A stretch of DNA of 12,561 nucleotides, taken from positions 1-12,561 of the forward strand of contig CANGSN010000048.1 in the NCBI GenBank assembly GCA_947455805.1, in the 5' to 3' direction. The DNA is from Planctomycetota bacterium (lineage in GTDB: Bacteria > Planctomycetota > UBA1135 > UBA2386). This document shows, piece by piece, positions 1-7,848 of the stretch. The notes under the pieces are model-generated. The model saw only the letters and a program-made list of their open reading frames with translations, was not told where the DNA came from and searched no databases. Position 1 is the first letter of the stretch. The number at the start of each line of letters is the position of its first letter. The position numbers and the translations under genes were made by a program.

Positions 1-755
1 CCGCGGTGCACTACCAGTTCGTCAGCACGATCTCCGTCTACGGCGCGTTCGGCGACCGGCCCGACACCATCGACGAAGCGACCGAGGTGGCGACGGTCGG
101 CGACGAGGACGTGGCGAAGGTCAGCACGATCCGCCAGTCGATGTCGTTCTACGGGCCGCTGAAGGCGCGCTGCGAAGCGGCCGCCGCGGCGGCGATGCCG
201 GGGCGCGTCTGCACGATCCGGCCGGGCCTCATCGTCGGCCCCGGCGACACGTCGGATCGCTTCACCTGGTGGCCGGTGCGCATCGACCGCGGCGGCGAGG
301 TGCTGGCGCCGGGCGACCGCGACGGCCACGTGCAGTTCCTCGACGTGCGCGACCTCGCGGCGTGGATGCTGCACTGCCTCGAGCAGAACGTCACCGGCGT
401 GCACAACGCGACCGGCTTCGCCGGGCGCACGTCGATGCAGGAGGTGCTCGGCGCCTGCAAGTGCGCGACGTCGACGCCGGTCGAGCTGGTCTGGGTGTCG
501 GAGGAGTTCCTCGCCGCCGAGAAGGTGCAGCCCTACATGCAGATGCCGCTGTGGATCCCGCGCGACGGGCGCAGCGTCGTCGACTGCAAGAAGGCGATCG
601 CCGCCGGCCTGCGCTTCCGGCCGATCGCCGACACCGTGCGCGACACGCTGCATTGGGCGAAGACCGAACGCGGCGACAAGCCGTTCGGCCGCACCGGGCT
701 GCCCGCCGAGCGCGAACGCGAGTTGATCGCGAAGTGGCGCAAGGAGGGCAAGTGA
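1..755 (+). CDS. NAD-dependent epimerase/dehydratase (extended SDR), N-terminus cut by window edge
   Basis: The frame is open to the left edge, so the gene begins upstream. The GTG at base 6 is probably not the start, because the visible part lacks the N-terminal GxxGxxG NAD-binding segment of extended SDRs. Counting from base 6, the visible protein has 249 residues. It shows the strand-4 to strand-5 region (VSTISVYG, residues 6-13), the catalytic YxxxK (Y49 to K53, in SFYGPLK), the RPGLIVGPGD block typical of the family (around residue 72), and a substrate-binding C-terminal half containing DVRDLAAWMLHCLE. These enzymes oxidise or epimerise nucleotide sugars or related alcohols with NAD(P); the substrate cannot be read here. 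The C-terminus ends in a charged helix. The stop overlaps the start of the S46 peptidase by one base, so the two are probably cotranscribed, although no shared pathway is apparent. Confidence 0.85.
   Translation, partial: AVHYQFVSTISVYGAFGDRPDTIDEATEVATVGDEDVAKVSTIRQSMSFYGPLKARCEAAAAAAMPGRVCTIRPGLIVGPGDTSDRFTWWPVRIDRGGEVLAPGDRDGHVQFLDVRDLAAWMLHCLEQNVTGVHNATGFAGRTSMQEVLGACKCATSTPVELVWVSEEFLAAEKVQPYMQMPLWIPRDGRSVVDCKKAIAAGLRFRPIADTVRDTLHWAKTERGDKPFGRTGLPAERERELIAKWRKEGK
741..747 (+). promoter_or_regulatory. Strong Shine-Dalgarno for the S46 peptidase
   Basis: AAGGAGG lies 7 bases before the ATG at 755, inside the last codons of the SDR gene. It is a full anti-SD match and fixes the peptidase start at 755, although the same frame stays open far upstream. 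The TGATG stop/start overlap suggests translational coupling. Confidence 0.8.
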
Positions 756-2776
756 TGCCCGCGCTGCGTCTGCTGCGCGCCTTCGCTGTGCTGCTGGTCG
801 CCGCCGCCCCGGCGCTGGCGCAGGACGAACTGGGCTTGGGCAAGATGTGGACGTTCGAACGGCCGCCGCTCGCCTACCTCGAACGCGAGTACGGCGTGCG
901 CCCCGACGAGGCGTGGTGGAACCGCATGCGCCTCGCGTCGCTGCGCTTCGGCCGCGGCTGCTCGGCGTCGTTCGTGTCGCCGCAGGGCCTGATCCTGACC
1001 AACCACCACTGCGCGCGCGACGCGGTGGCGCAGGTGCAGGGGGAGCGCGACTGGGTGCGCGACGGCTTCGTCGCCGCCGAACTCGCCGAGGAGGTGAAGC
1101 TGCCGGGCCTGACCGTGCAGCAGCTGGTGGCGATGCGCGACGTCACCGCCGACGTGTCGGCGGGGGTGCTGCCGACGATGGACGCCGAGGCCGCCGAGCA
1201 GAAGCGCGAGGCGAATCGCCAGCGTCTGCTCGCCGACGCGCGTGCGGCGCAGCCTCGGCTCGAGCCGCAGCTGGTCAAGCTGTTCCAGGGCGGCGTCTGG
1301 CAGCTCTACCAGTACCGCGTGTTCGACGACGTGCGCCTGGTGATGGCGCCGCATCTGCAGATCGCGCACTTCGGCGGCGACCCCGACAACTTCGTCTACC
1401 CGCGCTACGCGCTCGACTTCGCGTTCTGCCGCGCCTACGTCGACGGCAAGCCGGCGGACACGCGCGACGCGCACTTCGCCTGGAGCGACGGGCCGCAGGA
1501 CGGCGAGCTGGTGTTCCTGACCGGCAATCCCGGCGGCACGCAGCGCCTGCTGACGCAGTCGCAGCTCGAGTACCAGCGCGAGGCGCGCTATCCGCGCGTG
1601 CGCACGTTGATCGACCATCGCCTCGACGTGCTCCGCCGGTTCGCCGCCGGCGATCCGGCGCTCGAGAAGCGGCTGCGCACGTCGATCCTGAGCCTCGAGA
1701 ACGGCCAGAAGCTGTACCGCGGCGAGCACGGCGCGCTGCTCGATCCGGCGTTCCAGGCGAAGAAGCGGGCCGCCGAGGATGCGTTCCGCAAGCGGGCCGA
1801 AGCCGCCGGCCGCAGCGCCGAGATGGTGGTCTTCGACGAGCTGGCGCGCGTGTCGCAGCAGAAGCAGGTGCTCGAGGAAGCGCTGCACCTGCAGACCGCC
1901 GGCGGCCTGCCGCTGCTGTTGCGTGCACTCGCCCTGCTCGACGTCGCCGCGGGCGATCCCGCCAAGGGCGAGCTGGCGCTGGCGGCCGTCTGCGCGCGCG
2001 ACCCGGTGCAGGAGGCGCTGTTCGTCGACCACCTCGAACGCGCCCGCGATGCGCTGCCGAAGGACGATCCCTACCTGCGCGCGTTGGTCGGGGACGACGA
2101 GTCGAAGGCGGCGGCGGCGAAGCTGCTGCGCGACAGCAAGCTCGGCGACGACGCGTTCGCCAAGGAGCTGCTCGCCGGCGGTACGGCGGCGATCGACGCC
2201 AGCACCGACCCCGCCATGGTCGCGGCGCGCACGATCCGGCCGTTGCAGCTGCGCAACCAGCGGGAGCAGGCGCGCCTCGACGCGGCCGAGGCCGGCCTCG
2301 GCGAACGGCTCGCACGGCTCTTGTTCGCCGTCTACGGCGACGACGTGTCGCCGGACGCGACGTTCACGCTGCGCTGGAGCGACGGCCGCGTCGCCGGCTA
2401 TCCGTACAACGGCACGCTGGCGCCGTGGCGCACGGTCTTCCACGGCCTGTTCGCGCGCGCCGCCGAGTTCGATGGCGTGCACCCGTTCGACCTGCCGTCC
2501 GAGTGGCTGCTGGCCAAGGACCGCATCGACCTGCGTGCTCCGGTCGACTTCGTCTGCACGGTCGACTCGACCGGCGGCAACTCCGGCAGCCCGGTGGTCA
2601 ACGCCGATCTCGAGCTCGTCGGCCTGCTGTTCGACGGCAACATCGAGTCGATAGGCAACGAGTTCCTGTACGGCGAACGGGTGGAGCGCAGCGTCTGCGT
2701 CCACCCGCTCGGCATCGTCGAGGCGCTGCGCAAGGTCTACGCGGCGCCGCGGCTGCTGCGCGAACTGGCCCGCTGA
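755..2776 (+). CDS. Secreted S46 family dipeptidyl-peptidase, DPP7-like
   Basis: The protein has 673 residues, slightly shorter than the usual 700-720 of family S46. These are chymotrypsin-fold serine exopeptidases that remove dipeptides from the N-termini of peptides in the periplasm or at the cell surface. It begins with a signal peptide (MPALRLLRAFAVLLVAAAPALA, cleavage near residue 22). The catalytic His is H85 in LILTNHHC. The Asp is probably D221 in the GGDPDNFVYPRYALDF block. The Ser is S610 in GGNSGSP. The helical insert that typifies S46 lies between the Asp and Ser blocks. The residue 18 after the serine is Gly (G628, in LLFDGN). In Porphyromonas enzymes Gly at this point marks DPP7 (hydrophobic P1) and Arg marks DPP11 (acidic P1). 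F626 matches the conserved Phe linked to hydrophobic P2 preference. The start is set by the AAGGAGG site and the signal peptide. Family assignment is strong; specificity is inferred. Confidence 0.93.
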   Translation: MPALRLLRAFAVLLVAAAPALAQDELGLGKMWTFERPPLAYLEREYGVRPDEAWWNRMRLASLRFGRGCSASFVSPQGLILTNHHCARDAVAQVQGERDWVRDGFVAAELAEEVKLPGLTVQQLVAMRDVTADVSAGVLPTMDAEAAEQKREANRQRLLADARAAQPRLEPQLVKLFQGGVWQLYQYRVFDDVRLVMAPHLQIAHFGGDPDNFVYPRYALDFAFCRAYVDGKPADTRDAHFAWSDGPQDGELVFLTGNPGGTQRLLTQSQLEYQREARYPRVRTLIDHRLDVLRRFAAGDPALEKRLRTSILSLENGQKLYRGEHGALLDPAFQAKKRAAEDAFRKRAEAAGRSAEMVVFDELARVSQQKQVLEEALHLQTAGGLPLLLRALALLDVAAGDPAKGELALAAVCARDPVQEALFVDHLERARDALPKDDPYLRALVGDDESKAAAAKLLRDSKLGDDAFAKELLAGGTAAIDASTDPAMVAARTIRPLQLRNQREQARLDAAEAGLGERLARLLFAVYGDDVSPDATFTLRWSDGRVAGYPYNGTLAPWRTVFHGLFARAAEFDGVHPFDLPSEWLLAKDRIDLRAPVDFVCTVDSTGGNSGSPVVNADLELVGLLFDGNIESIGNEFLYGERVERSVCVHPLGIVEALRKVYAAPRLLRELAR

Positions 2777-2800
2777 CGGCGGGCGTTCGCGCGTTCCGGC

Positions 2801-5029
2801 TCAGCTGCCCTGGCGCACGCCGGCGACGTAGAGCGGGGCGGCGGTGATCGTCGGCTTGGTGCCGATCGCCGGGTCCTCCCAGTTGCCGAGCGTCGGCGCG
2901 GTGATCGTCTGCGCGTCGATGTCGAATCCCTGGGCCGTGTAGACGGTGCTCGGGCTGCCGACCTCGACCATGATCTGCTCGCCCTCGAGCTGCTTGATCT
3001 TGTAGCTCGTGCCGCCGGCCGTCAGCGTCGTGGCGCTCGGGATGTTCAGCAGCGGATACCAGCGGTTGTCCTGCTGGTTCTGCTCGAACGGCACGCCGCC
3101 GAGGTTGGCGCCGTCCCACTCGAGGAAGAACGTGCGGCCGTTGAACGGCGAGCCGTTCTCGCTGTGCACGTAGGTCAGGCGCAGCGGCGGATCGAAGTCG
3201 ACGATCGCGTTGTTTCCGTCCTTGAGGGCGCGCAGCTGATTCCATTCGTTGCCGCCGGTGACCCACTCGTAGGTCACGGTCTGGTTCTGGATGTCGGCGA
3301 AGCTGCTCAGCGAGCTGGTGAACAGCGGGCCGCAGCTGAGGCCGAACTGGCCCGGGCCCTGCGTCACCGTGACGCCGTTCGTCAGCGTGCACGGGTTGCC
3401 GCCGAGCGTCAGCAGCAGCGTGTCGCTGTCGAACACGTAGGTCTGGTTGCCGGAGCTGACCGACGTCGCGTCGGGCAGGTACGGCGTCTCGCTGTTCTGG
3501 TAGTTCGCCTGGTTGCTGGTGATGTTCGCGCGCAGCAGTCGCGAGTAGGCGTTCAGCGTCAGGTCGCCACCGGCCAGCTCGGGCGAGTCGGACGTCACCG
3601 GGGTCATCTGCATGACGTAGGCCGCCGTCGATCCGGACAGCGAGGCCGGCCACGCGAACTCGACGTTGCCGCGCGCCTGGTTCCAGCAGTTGATCCACTG
3701 GCCGGTGGTGAACGAGCTGGCGATGCTGACCGGGCTCACGGACTGCCACTGTCCGTTCTGGCGTTCGGCGACCTTGACGAAGTCGCTGCCGGTGAAGCGG
3801 ACCTTCAGCTCGCCGCCGCCGCTCGGGCTGAAGTACTCGAGGTCCTCGTTCCGCACGTCGGCGAGGGTGATGCTGCTGCGCGTGCGCTTCATCAGCTTGC
3901 CGTCGACGATCACCAGGGTGTACGGCGTCGTCGAGTTGTCCTGGAACGAGCGGCGGTAGAGCGTCTGGCCGTTGCTCAGCGTGACGTTGCCCGGGAACCA
4001 GATGCCGTGGAAGCCGGCCCAGCCGTTGTTGCCGTTGGCGTCGCGCACCGGGAAACCCGACAGCTGCTCGACGCGTTCCTCGGTGGTGGCGTCGTAGACC
4101 CCGTAGCGGAACACGCGGGTGTCGAAGTCGTTCCGATCGAGGACCTTCAGGGCGTTGCCGCTGGTCACGTCGCGCAGCGCCACGTAGTTGGCGTTGTACT
4201 GCAGCTGGTACTCACCGGCGTCGACCTGGGTGCCACCGCCCTGGTTCTGCGCGAACTTGAACTCGGCGTAGGCGCGGCCGGTGCCGGCCGTGCGGTTGGC
4301 GACGACGTGCACGCGCTCGCGGCTGGCGAAGTCGTTGGCGGCGATGGTGCCGTCCGGATCGCCGTGGCCGTTGTAGAACTCGATCTCGCTCTGGCCGTCG
4401 TTGCGCGGCACGGTGCGCATGTAGCCTTCGAACAGCGTGTTCGTGCTGGTCGACGCCTCGTTGGCCGGCACGCACTTGAAGAACAGGTTGAAGCTGCCGA
4501 GCGGCGCCGTGTCGCTCGGCTCCTCGGTCACCGTCAGGCGGCCGTAGATGATCGCCGGCGTGTTGGTGCCCATCGCGTCGGTCTCGTCGAGCCAGAACTT
4601 GACGATCTGCGGCGCCGAGTTGCTGGCGCGCGTCGACTCGACCGTCCACTGCTTGTAGGCAGGGCCCTGGTTGCCGCGCTCGCCGCCGCCCGTCTCCTCC
4701 TCCTCGACCAAGGCGAGGTAGGCACCCGCGTTCGTCTGGTCCCAGTAGCGGGTCTGGTTGAGGCTCGACAGGATCATGTTGACCGTGTCGAGCACCTGCA
4801 TCGAGTCGTCGCGCACCCAGAAGCGGGTCCGGTCGGTCTCGTAGTCGCTGCCGGCCACCGCGGAGACGCCGCGTGGCAGCGTCAGCGACGAAGCGGACGA
4901 CGACTCGATGATGGCGACCTGCTCGGGGCCCTGCAGGCCCTGCACGGTGCCGCCGGCAGAATCACCGCCGCCGCACGCAGCGAGCACTGCGGCCACGGCG
5001 AGCGATAGAACGAGGGAACGCTGACGCAT
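2801..5029 (-). CDS. Large lipoprotein of unknown function (742 aa)
   Basis: The start is the ATG at 5029-5027. It is preceded by AGGAG at 9 bases and gives a clean type II signal peptide: MRQRS, a hydrophobic stretch, then LAAC with the lipidated cysteine at residue 19, followed by a GGGDSAGG linker. The frame is open upstream to 5233, but that extension is basic and would bury the signal peptide. The mature part is rich in Asn, Thr, Gly and aromatic residues with alternating polar/hydrophobic segments, suggesting an all-beta secreted protein. Residues 336-345 carry an aromatic cluster (GWAGFHGIW) after a YGVYDATTEERV segment. A later NRWYPL/YKIKQLEGE stretch resembles another strand-rich unit. 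I recognise no catalytic motif and cannot name a function. It is convergent with the S46 peptidase (24 bases between stops) and divergent from the amidohydrolases. Reality of the gene is well supported by codon pattern, lipobox and RBS. Confidence 0.88.
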   Translation of the reverse strand: MRQRSLVLSLAVAAVLAACGGGDSAGGTVQGLQGPEQVAIIESSSASSLTLPRGVSAVAGSDYETDRTRFWVRDDSMQVLDTVNMILSSLNQTRYWDQTNAGAYLALVEEEETGGGERGNQGPAYKQWTVESTRASNSAPQIVKFWLDETDAMGTNTPAIIYGRLTVTEEPSDTAPLGSFNLFFKCVPANEASTSTNTLFEGYMRTVPRNDGQSEIEFYNGHGDPDGTIAANDFASRERVHVVANRTAGTGRAYAEFKFAQNQGGGTQVDAGEYQLQYNANYVALRDVTSGNALKVLDRNDFDTRVFRYGVYDATTEERVEQLSGFPVRDANGNNGWAGFHGIWFPGNVTLSNGQTLYRRSFQDNSTTPYTLVIVDGKLMKRTRSSITLADVRNEDLEYFSPSGGGELKVRFTGSDFVKVAERQNGQWQSVSPVSIASSFTTGQWINCWNQARGNVEFAWPASLSGSTAAYVMQMTPVTSDSPELAGGDLTLNAYSRLLRANITSNQANYQNSETPYLPDATSVSSGNQTYVFDSDTLLLTLGGNPCTLTNGVTVTQGPGQFGLSCGPLFTSSLSSFADIQNQTVTYEWVTGGNEWNQLRALKDGNNAIVDFDPPLRLTYVHSENGSPFNGRTFFLEWDGANLGGVPFEQNQQDNRWYPLLNIPSATTLTAGGTSYKIKQLEGEQIMVEVGSPSTVYTAQGFDIDAQTITAPTLGNWEDPAIGTKPTITAAPLYVAGVRQGS

Positions 5030-5227
5030 GAATGGCTTCTCCTGGGCGCGCCGCCGCGACCGTCGCGGCCGGCACGAAGCGTTCCCATCGGTCGCCTCGC
5101 CGCGTCGGGTTGAACTCCAGAGTGCGGTGTCGTTCGACAGTCCCGCCGGTGCAAGCGTTCGCCCGATTGCGAGTGCGATACGAGTTGCCGCTGGCCAGCG
5201 TCGCCGGTGGGCGGATAAGCCACGCGC
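5030..5227. other. Divergent intergenic region between lipoprotein and amidohydrolase genes
   Basis: This is the only sizeable spacer that should hold promoters, for the leftward lipoprotein and the rightward amidohydrolase pair. I see no convincing -35/-10 pair. TTGCGA (5167-5172), GATACG (near 5177) and GATAAG (5214-5219) are promoter-like hexamers without properly spaced partners. No RNA gene or long inverted repeat is evident. Confidence 0.5.
5039..5043 (-). promoter_or_regulatory. Shine-Dalgarno of the lipoprotein gene
   Basis: On the minus strand AGGAG sits 9 bases upstream of the ATG at 5029. It supports that start over the longer open frame reaching 5233. Confidence 0.65.
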
Positions 5228-6538
5228 ATGCAACCTCGTCCCTCGTCACGGGCCGCACTCGCGGCCCTGTTGCTCGGCGTCGTCGCCACAGCCCAGGACA
5301 CGCCGCACGCGTTCGTCGGTGCCCGCATCGAGCCGGTCGGAGCACCGCCGATCGCGCGCGGCACGCTGGTCGTGCAAGGTGGCCGCATCGTCGCCGTCGG
5401 CGCTGCCGACGCGGTGGCCGTTCCCGCGGGTGCTGTGACCGTCGACGTCACCGGCAAGACGCTGATCCCCGGGCTCGTCTGCAGCCACTCGCACATCGGT
5501 TCGGTCGCCGGCGCCGACAGCAGCGGGCCGATCCAGCCCGAGGTGCGCGCGCTCGATGCGATCGATCCGCGCGATCCGGGCATCCAGAAGGCGCAGGCCG
5601 GTGGCATCACGACGGCGAACGTGATGCCGGGTTCGGGCCATCTGCTGTCGGGGCAGACCATCTACCTGAAGCTGCGCGACGGGCGCACCGTCGACGAGCT
5701 GACGATCAAGAACGCCGACGGCGGTGTCGCCGGCGGCATCAAGATGGCGAACGGCACCAACCCGCAGCGCGATGCGCCGTTCCCCGGCACACGCGGCAAG
5801 GCGGCGGCGTTGGTGCGGGCGCAGCTGCACCGCGCGCGCGACCACCAGAAGAAGATCGCCGCGGCGGCGGGCGATGCGAGCAAGCTGCCGGATCGCAACC
5901 TCGGTCTCGAGGCGCTGGTCGAGGTGCTGGAAGGCAAGCGCGTCGTGCACCACCACACGCACCGCGCCGACGACATCCTGACGGTGCTGCGCCTGCAGCA
6001 GGAGTTCGGCTTCCGCTGCGTGCTGCACCACGTCAGCGAAGGCGGCCTGGTCGCCGCCGAGATCGCGGCGGCGAAGGTGCCGTGCTCGGTGATCGTCATC
6101 GACGCGCCGGGCGGCAAGCTCGAAGCGGTGAACCTGTCGATGACGACCGGCGCCGTGCTCGATCGCGCCGGTGTGCTGGTCGGCTTCCACACCGACGACG
6201 GCATCACCGACAGCCGCTTGTTCCTGCGCAGCGGGGCGCTGGCGGTGCGAGGGGGCATGGATCGCGACAAGGCGCTGGCGGCGCTGACGATCGCCAACGC
6301 GCGCATGCTCGACCTGCAGGATCGCATCGGCACGCTGGCGGTCGGCAAGGATGCCGACTTCGTCGTGCTCACCGGCGATCCGTTCGCGGTGCGCACGCGC
6401 GTGCAGCAGACGTGGATCGAGGGCAAGAAGGTGTTCGACCTCGACGATCCGAAGGACCGCGTGTTCGCCAACGGCGGCTACGGCGCCAGCGACGGGCAGT
6501 CGATGTCGATGTGCTGCTTCCAGGGAGGCCAGCAATGA
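5228..6538 (+). CDS. Exported amidohydrolase, imidazolonepropionase-like, metal site intact
   Basis: The protein has 436 residues with an N-terminal signal peptide (hydrophobic LAALLLGVVATA, cleavage near residue 22). It has the amidohydrolase-superfamily layout: a small beta-sandwich (residues 25-80, with the GGRIVAVG signature), a metal-dependent TIM barrel, and a return to the sandwich (GTLAVGKDADFVVLTGDPF, residues 368-386). The metal-site motifs are present. HxH is H87/H89 in PGLVCSHSHIG. A lysine at 172 in IKMANGTNP lies where relatives carry the candidate carboxylated Lys. Further candidates are H241-H245 in VVHHHTHRADD, H267/H268 in LHHVSEG, and the terminal acid in FHTDDG (D323/D324). 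Such enzymes hydrolyse C-N bonds in cyclic amides or dipeptide-like substrates; this one would act outside the cytoplasm. The substrate is not readable. Its stop overlaps the next gene by ATGA, indicating an operon with a divergent paralogue. The start is the ATG immediately before the signal peptide; its RBS is weak. Confidence 0.9.
   Translation: MQPRPSSRAALAALLLGVVATAQDTPHAFVGARIEPVGAPPIARGTLVVQGGRIVAVGAADAVAVPAGAVTVDVTGKTLIPGLVCSHSHIGSVAGADSSGPIQPEVRALDAIDPRDPGIQKAQAGGITTANVMPGSGHLLSGQTIYLKLRDGRTVDELTIKNADGGVAGGIKMANGTNPQRDAPFPGTRGKAAALVRAQLHRARDHQKKIAAAAGDASKLPDRNLGLEALVEVLEGKRVVHHHTHRADDILTVLRLQQEFGFRCVLHHVSEGGLVAAEIAAAKVPCSVIVIDAPGGKLEAVNLSMTTGAVLDRAGVLVGFHTDDGITDSRLFLRSGALAVRGGMDRDKALAALTIANARMLDLQDRIGTLAVGKDADFVVLTGDPFAVRTRVQQTWIEGKKVFDLDDPKDRVFANGGYGASDGQSMSMCCFQGGQQ
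6522..6528 (+). promoter_or_regulatory. Shine-Dalgarno of the second amidohydrolase
   Basis: AGGGAGG ends 6 bases before the ATG at 6535, within the last codons of the first amidohydrolase. Together with the ATGA overlap it fixes the start and suggests coupled translation of the pair. Confidence 0.75.
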
Positions 6539-7740
6539 TCGCGTTCGCTCTGGCGTGGCTCGCGGCGGTGGTGCCGCAAGAGCCGGTTGCGGTCCCGACG
6601 ACGACGGTCGCCGTGCGCGGTGGCACCGTGTGGACGATGGCCGGCGAACCGATCGCCGACGGCGTCGTGCTGGTGCGCGACGGCAAGATCGCCGCGGTGG
6701 GGCGCGCCGCCGACGTCGCCGTGCCGGCGGGCGTGCAGGTGTTGCGGGCCGCGGTGGTGACACCGGGGCTGATCGACGCGCACGCAACCGTCGGTCTGAC
6801 CGGCATGCGCAACGTGCCGCACGACCAGGACCACGTCGACCGGGCGTCGGCGATGCAGCCCGAGCTGCGCGCGATCGACGCGTTCCAGGCGCGCGACGAG
6901 CTCGTCGCCTACCTGCGCGGGTTCGGCATCACCACGGTGCACACGGGGCACAGCCCGAACGCGTTGATCAGCGGCCAGACGATGGTGGTGAAGACGCACG
7001 GGCGCAGCGTCGAACGCGACGTGGTCAAGCCGCTGGCGATGGTGGCGGTGACGCTCGGCGACGGCGGCCGCGGCAGCAAGGGGCCGGGCACGCGCCCGAA
7101 GTCGGTGGCGATGCTGCGCGAGCAGCTGCAGAAGGCGAAGGAGTATGCCGCGCGCCGCCAGAAGGATCCCGACACCGCCGTCGACCTCGGCCTCGACGTG
7201 CTGGCGCAGGTGATCGCGCGCGAGGTGCCGCTGCTGGTGACCGCGCACAAGGCGAACGACCTGCAGGCGGCGCTGCGCGTGGCGAAGGAGTTCGACGTGC
7301 TCGTCGTGCTCGACGGCGCCGCCGAGGCCTACACGCTGCTGCCCGAGCTGCAGGCGGCGAAGTGCTGGGTGATCCCGCATCCGGCGATGGCGCGCACCGG
7401 CGGCGAACTGGCGAACGGCACGATGGAGCTGCCGAAGCTGCTGCTCGACGCCGGCGTGCCGTTCGCGCTGCAGAGCGGCTACGAGGGCTACGTGCCGAAG
7501 ACGCGCGTCGTGCTGTTCGAGGCCGGCGTCGCCGTCGGCCACGGCCTGCCGGCGGCGGCGGCCCTGCGCGCACTGACGCTCGACGCGGCGCGCCTGCTCG
7601 GCGTCTACGCGCGCCTCGGCAGCCTCGAGGTCGGCAAGGACGGCGACCTGGCGCTCTTCGACGGCGATCCGTTCGAGTACACGAGCCACTGCGTCGGCGT
7701 GGTGGTCGACGGCCTGGTGACGGCGGGCGCGCCGCGCTGA
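6535..7740 (+). CDS. Amidohydrolase-fold protein with degenerate metal site
   Basis: The protein has 401 residues with a short hydrophobic N-terminus (MIAFALAWLAAVVPQEP), probably a signal peptide. It keeps the superfamily skeleton: RGGTVWTM, DGKIAAVG and PGLIDAHATVG at the N-side, and GSLEVGKDGDLALFDGDPF (residues 362-380) at the C-side. It aligns with the upstream gene through its length (SGQT, the helix after H238, LTLDAARLLG). However, the HxH pair is reduced to H83-A-T85. The upstream copy's IKMANGTNP lysine block is replaced by a Gly-rich VTLGDGGRGSKG. LHHVSEG becomes LDGAAEA. The terminal acid motif FHTDDG becomes LQSGYEG. H238 (TAHKAND) survives. By eye this is a pseudoenzyme or an enzyme with a rebuilt site. 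The ATGA overlap with an intact paralogue suggests a heteromeric pair or a binding subunit; that is inference. The gene itself is certain. Confidence 0.88.
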   Translation: MIAFALAWLAAVVPQEPVAVPTTTVAVRGGTVWTMAGEPIADGVVLVRDGKIAAVGRAADVAVPAGVQVLRAAVVTPGLIDAHATVGLTGMRNVPHDQDHVDRASAMQPELRAIDAFQARDELVAYLRGFGITTVHTGHSPNALISGQTMVVKTHGRSVERDVVKPLAMVAVTLGDGGRGSKGPGTRPKSVAMLREQLQKAKEYAARRQKDPDTAVDLGLDVLAQVIAREVPLLVTAHKANDLQAALRVAKEFDVLVVLDGAAEAYTLLPELQAAKCWVIPHPAMARTGGELANGTMELPKLLLDAGVPFALQSGYEGYVPKTRVVLFEAGVAVGHGLPAAAALRALTLDAARLLGVYARLGSLEVGKDGDLALFDGDPFEYTSHCVGVVVDGLVTAGAPR

Positions 7741-7747
7741 TCCGGCT

Positions 7748-7791
7748 CGCCGCCGCGCGGTGGCGGTGGACCGCACGCCCGGATTCCCGGG
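7748..7791 (+). terminator. Possible terminator-like stem-loops after the amidohydrolase pair
   Basis: Two GC-rich inverted repeats follow the stop at 7740. One is CCGCC (7750-7754) with GGCGG (7762-7766), extendable outward by a G-U and a C-G pair. The other is CCCGG (7778-7782) with CCGGG (7787-7791). Neither is followed by a T-run, so intrinsic termination is doubtful. In DNA this GC-rich such stems also arise by chance. Confidence 0.25.
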
Positions 7792-7848
7792 GGGCCCTGT
7801 TCGCCGGCGGGAACCCATCCCGCTGTGGCTGGCGGAGTCCGTTCCGCC

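Noticed and set aside
533..2704. Very long open frame on the minus strand opposite the S46 peptidase (over 700 codons)
   Set aside because: It is antisense to a gene with a signal peptide, a complete catalytic set and a perfect RBS. Its translation is Arg/Ala/Val-rich low-complexity of the kind produced by GC-rich codon bias.
3164..5008. 614-codon plus-strand open frame opposite the lipoprotein
   Set aside because: It has no recognisable motif and an unnatural Arg/Val/Ala composition. The minus-strand reading has lipobox, RBS and normal protein composition.
5150..5227. Promoter hexamers (TTGCGA, GATACG, GATAAG) upstream of the first amidohydrolase
   Set aside because: No pair has the 16-18 base spacing of a sigma-70 promoter, and single hexamer matches are not meaningful.
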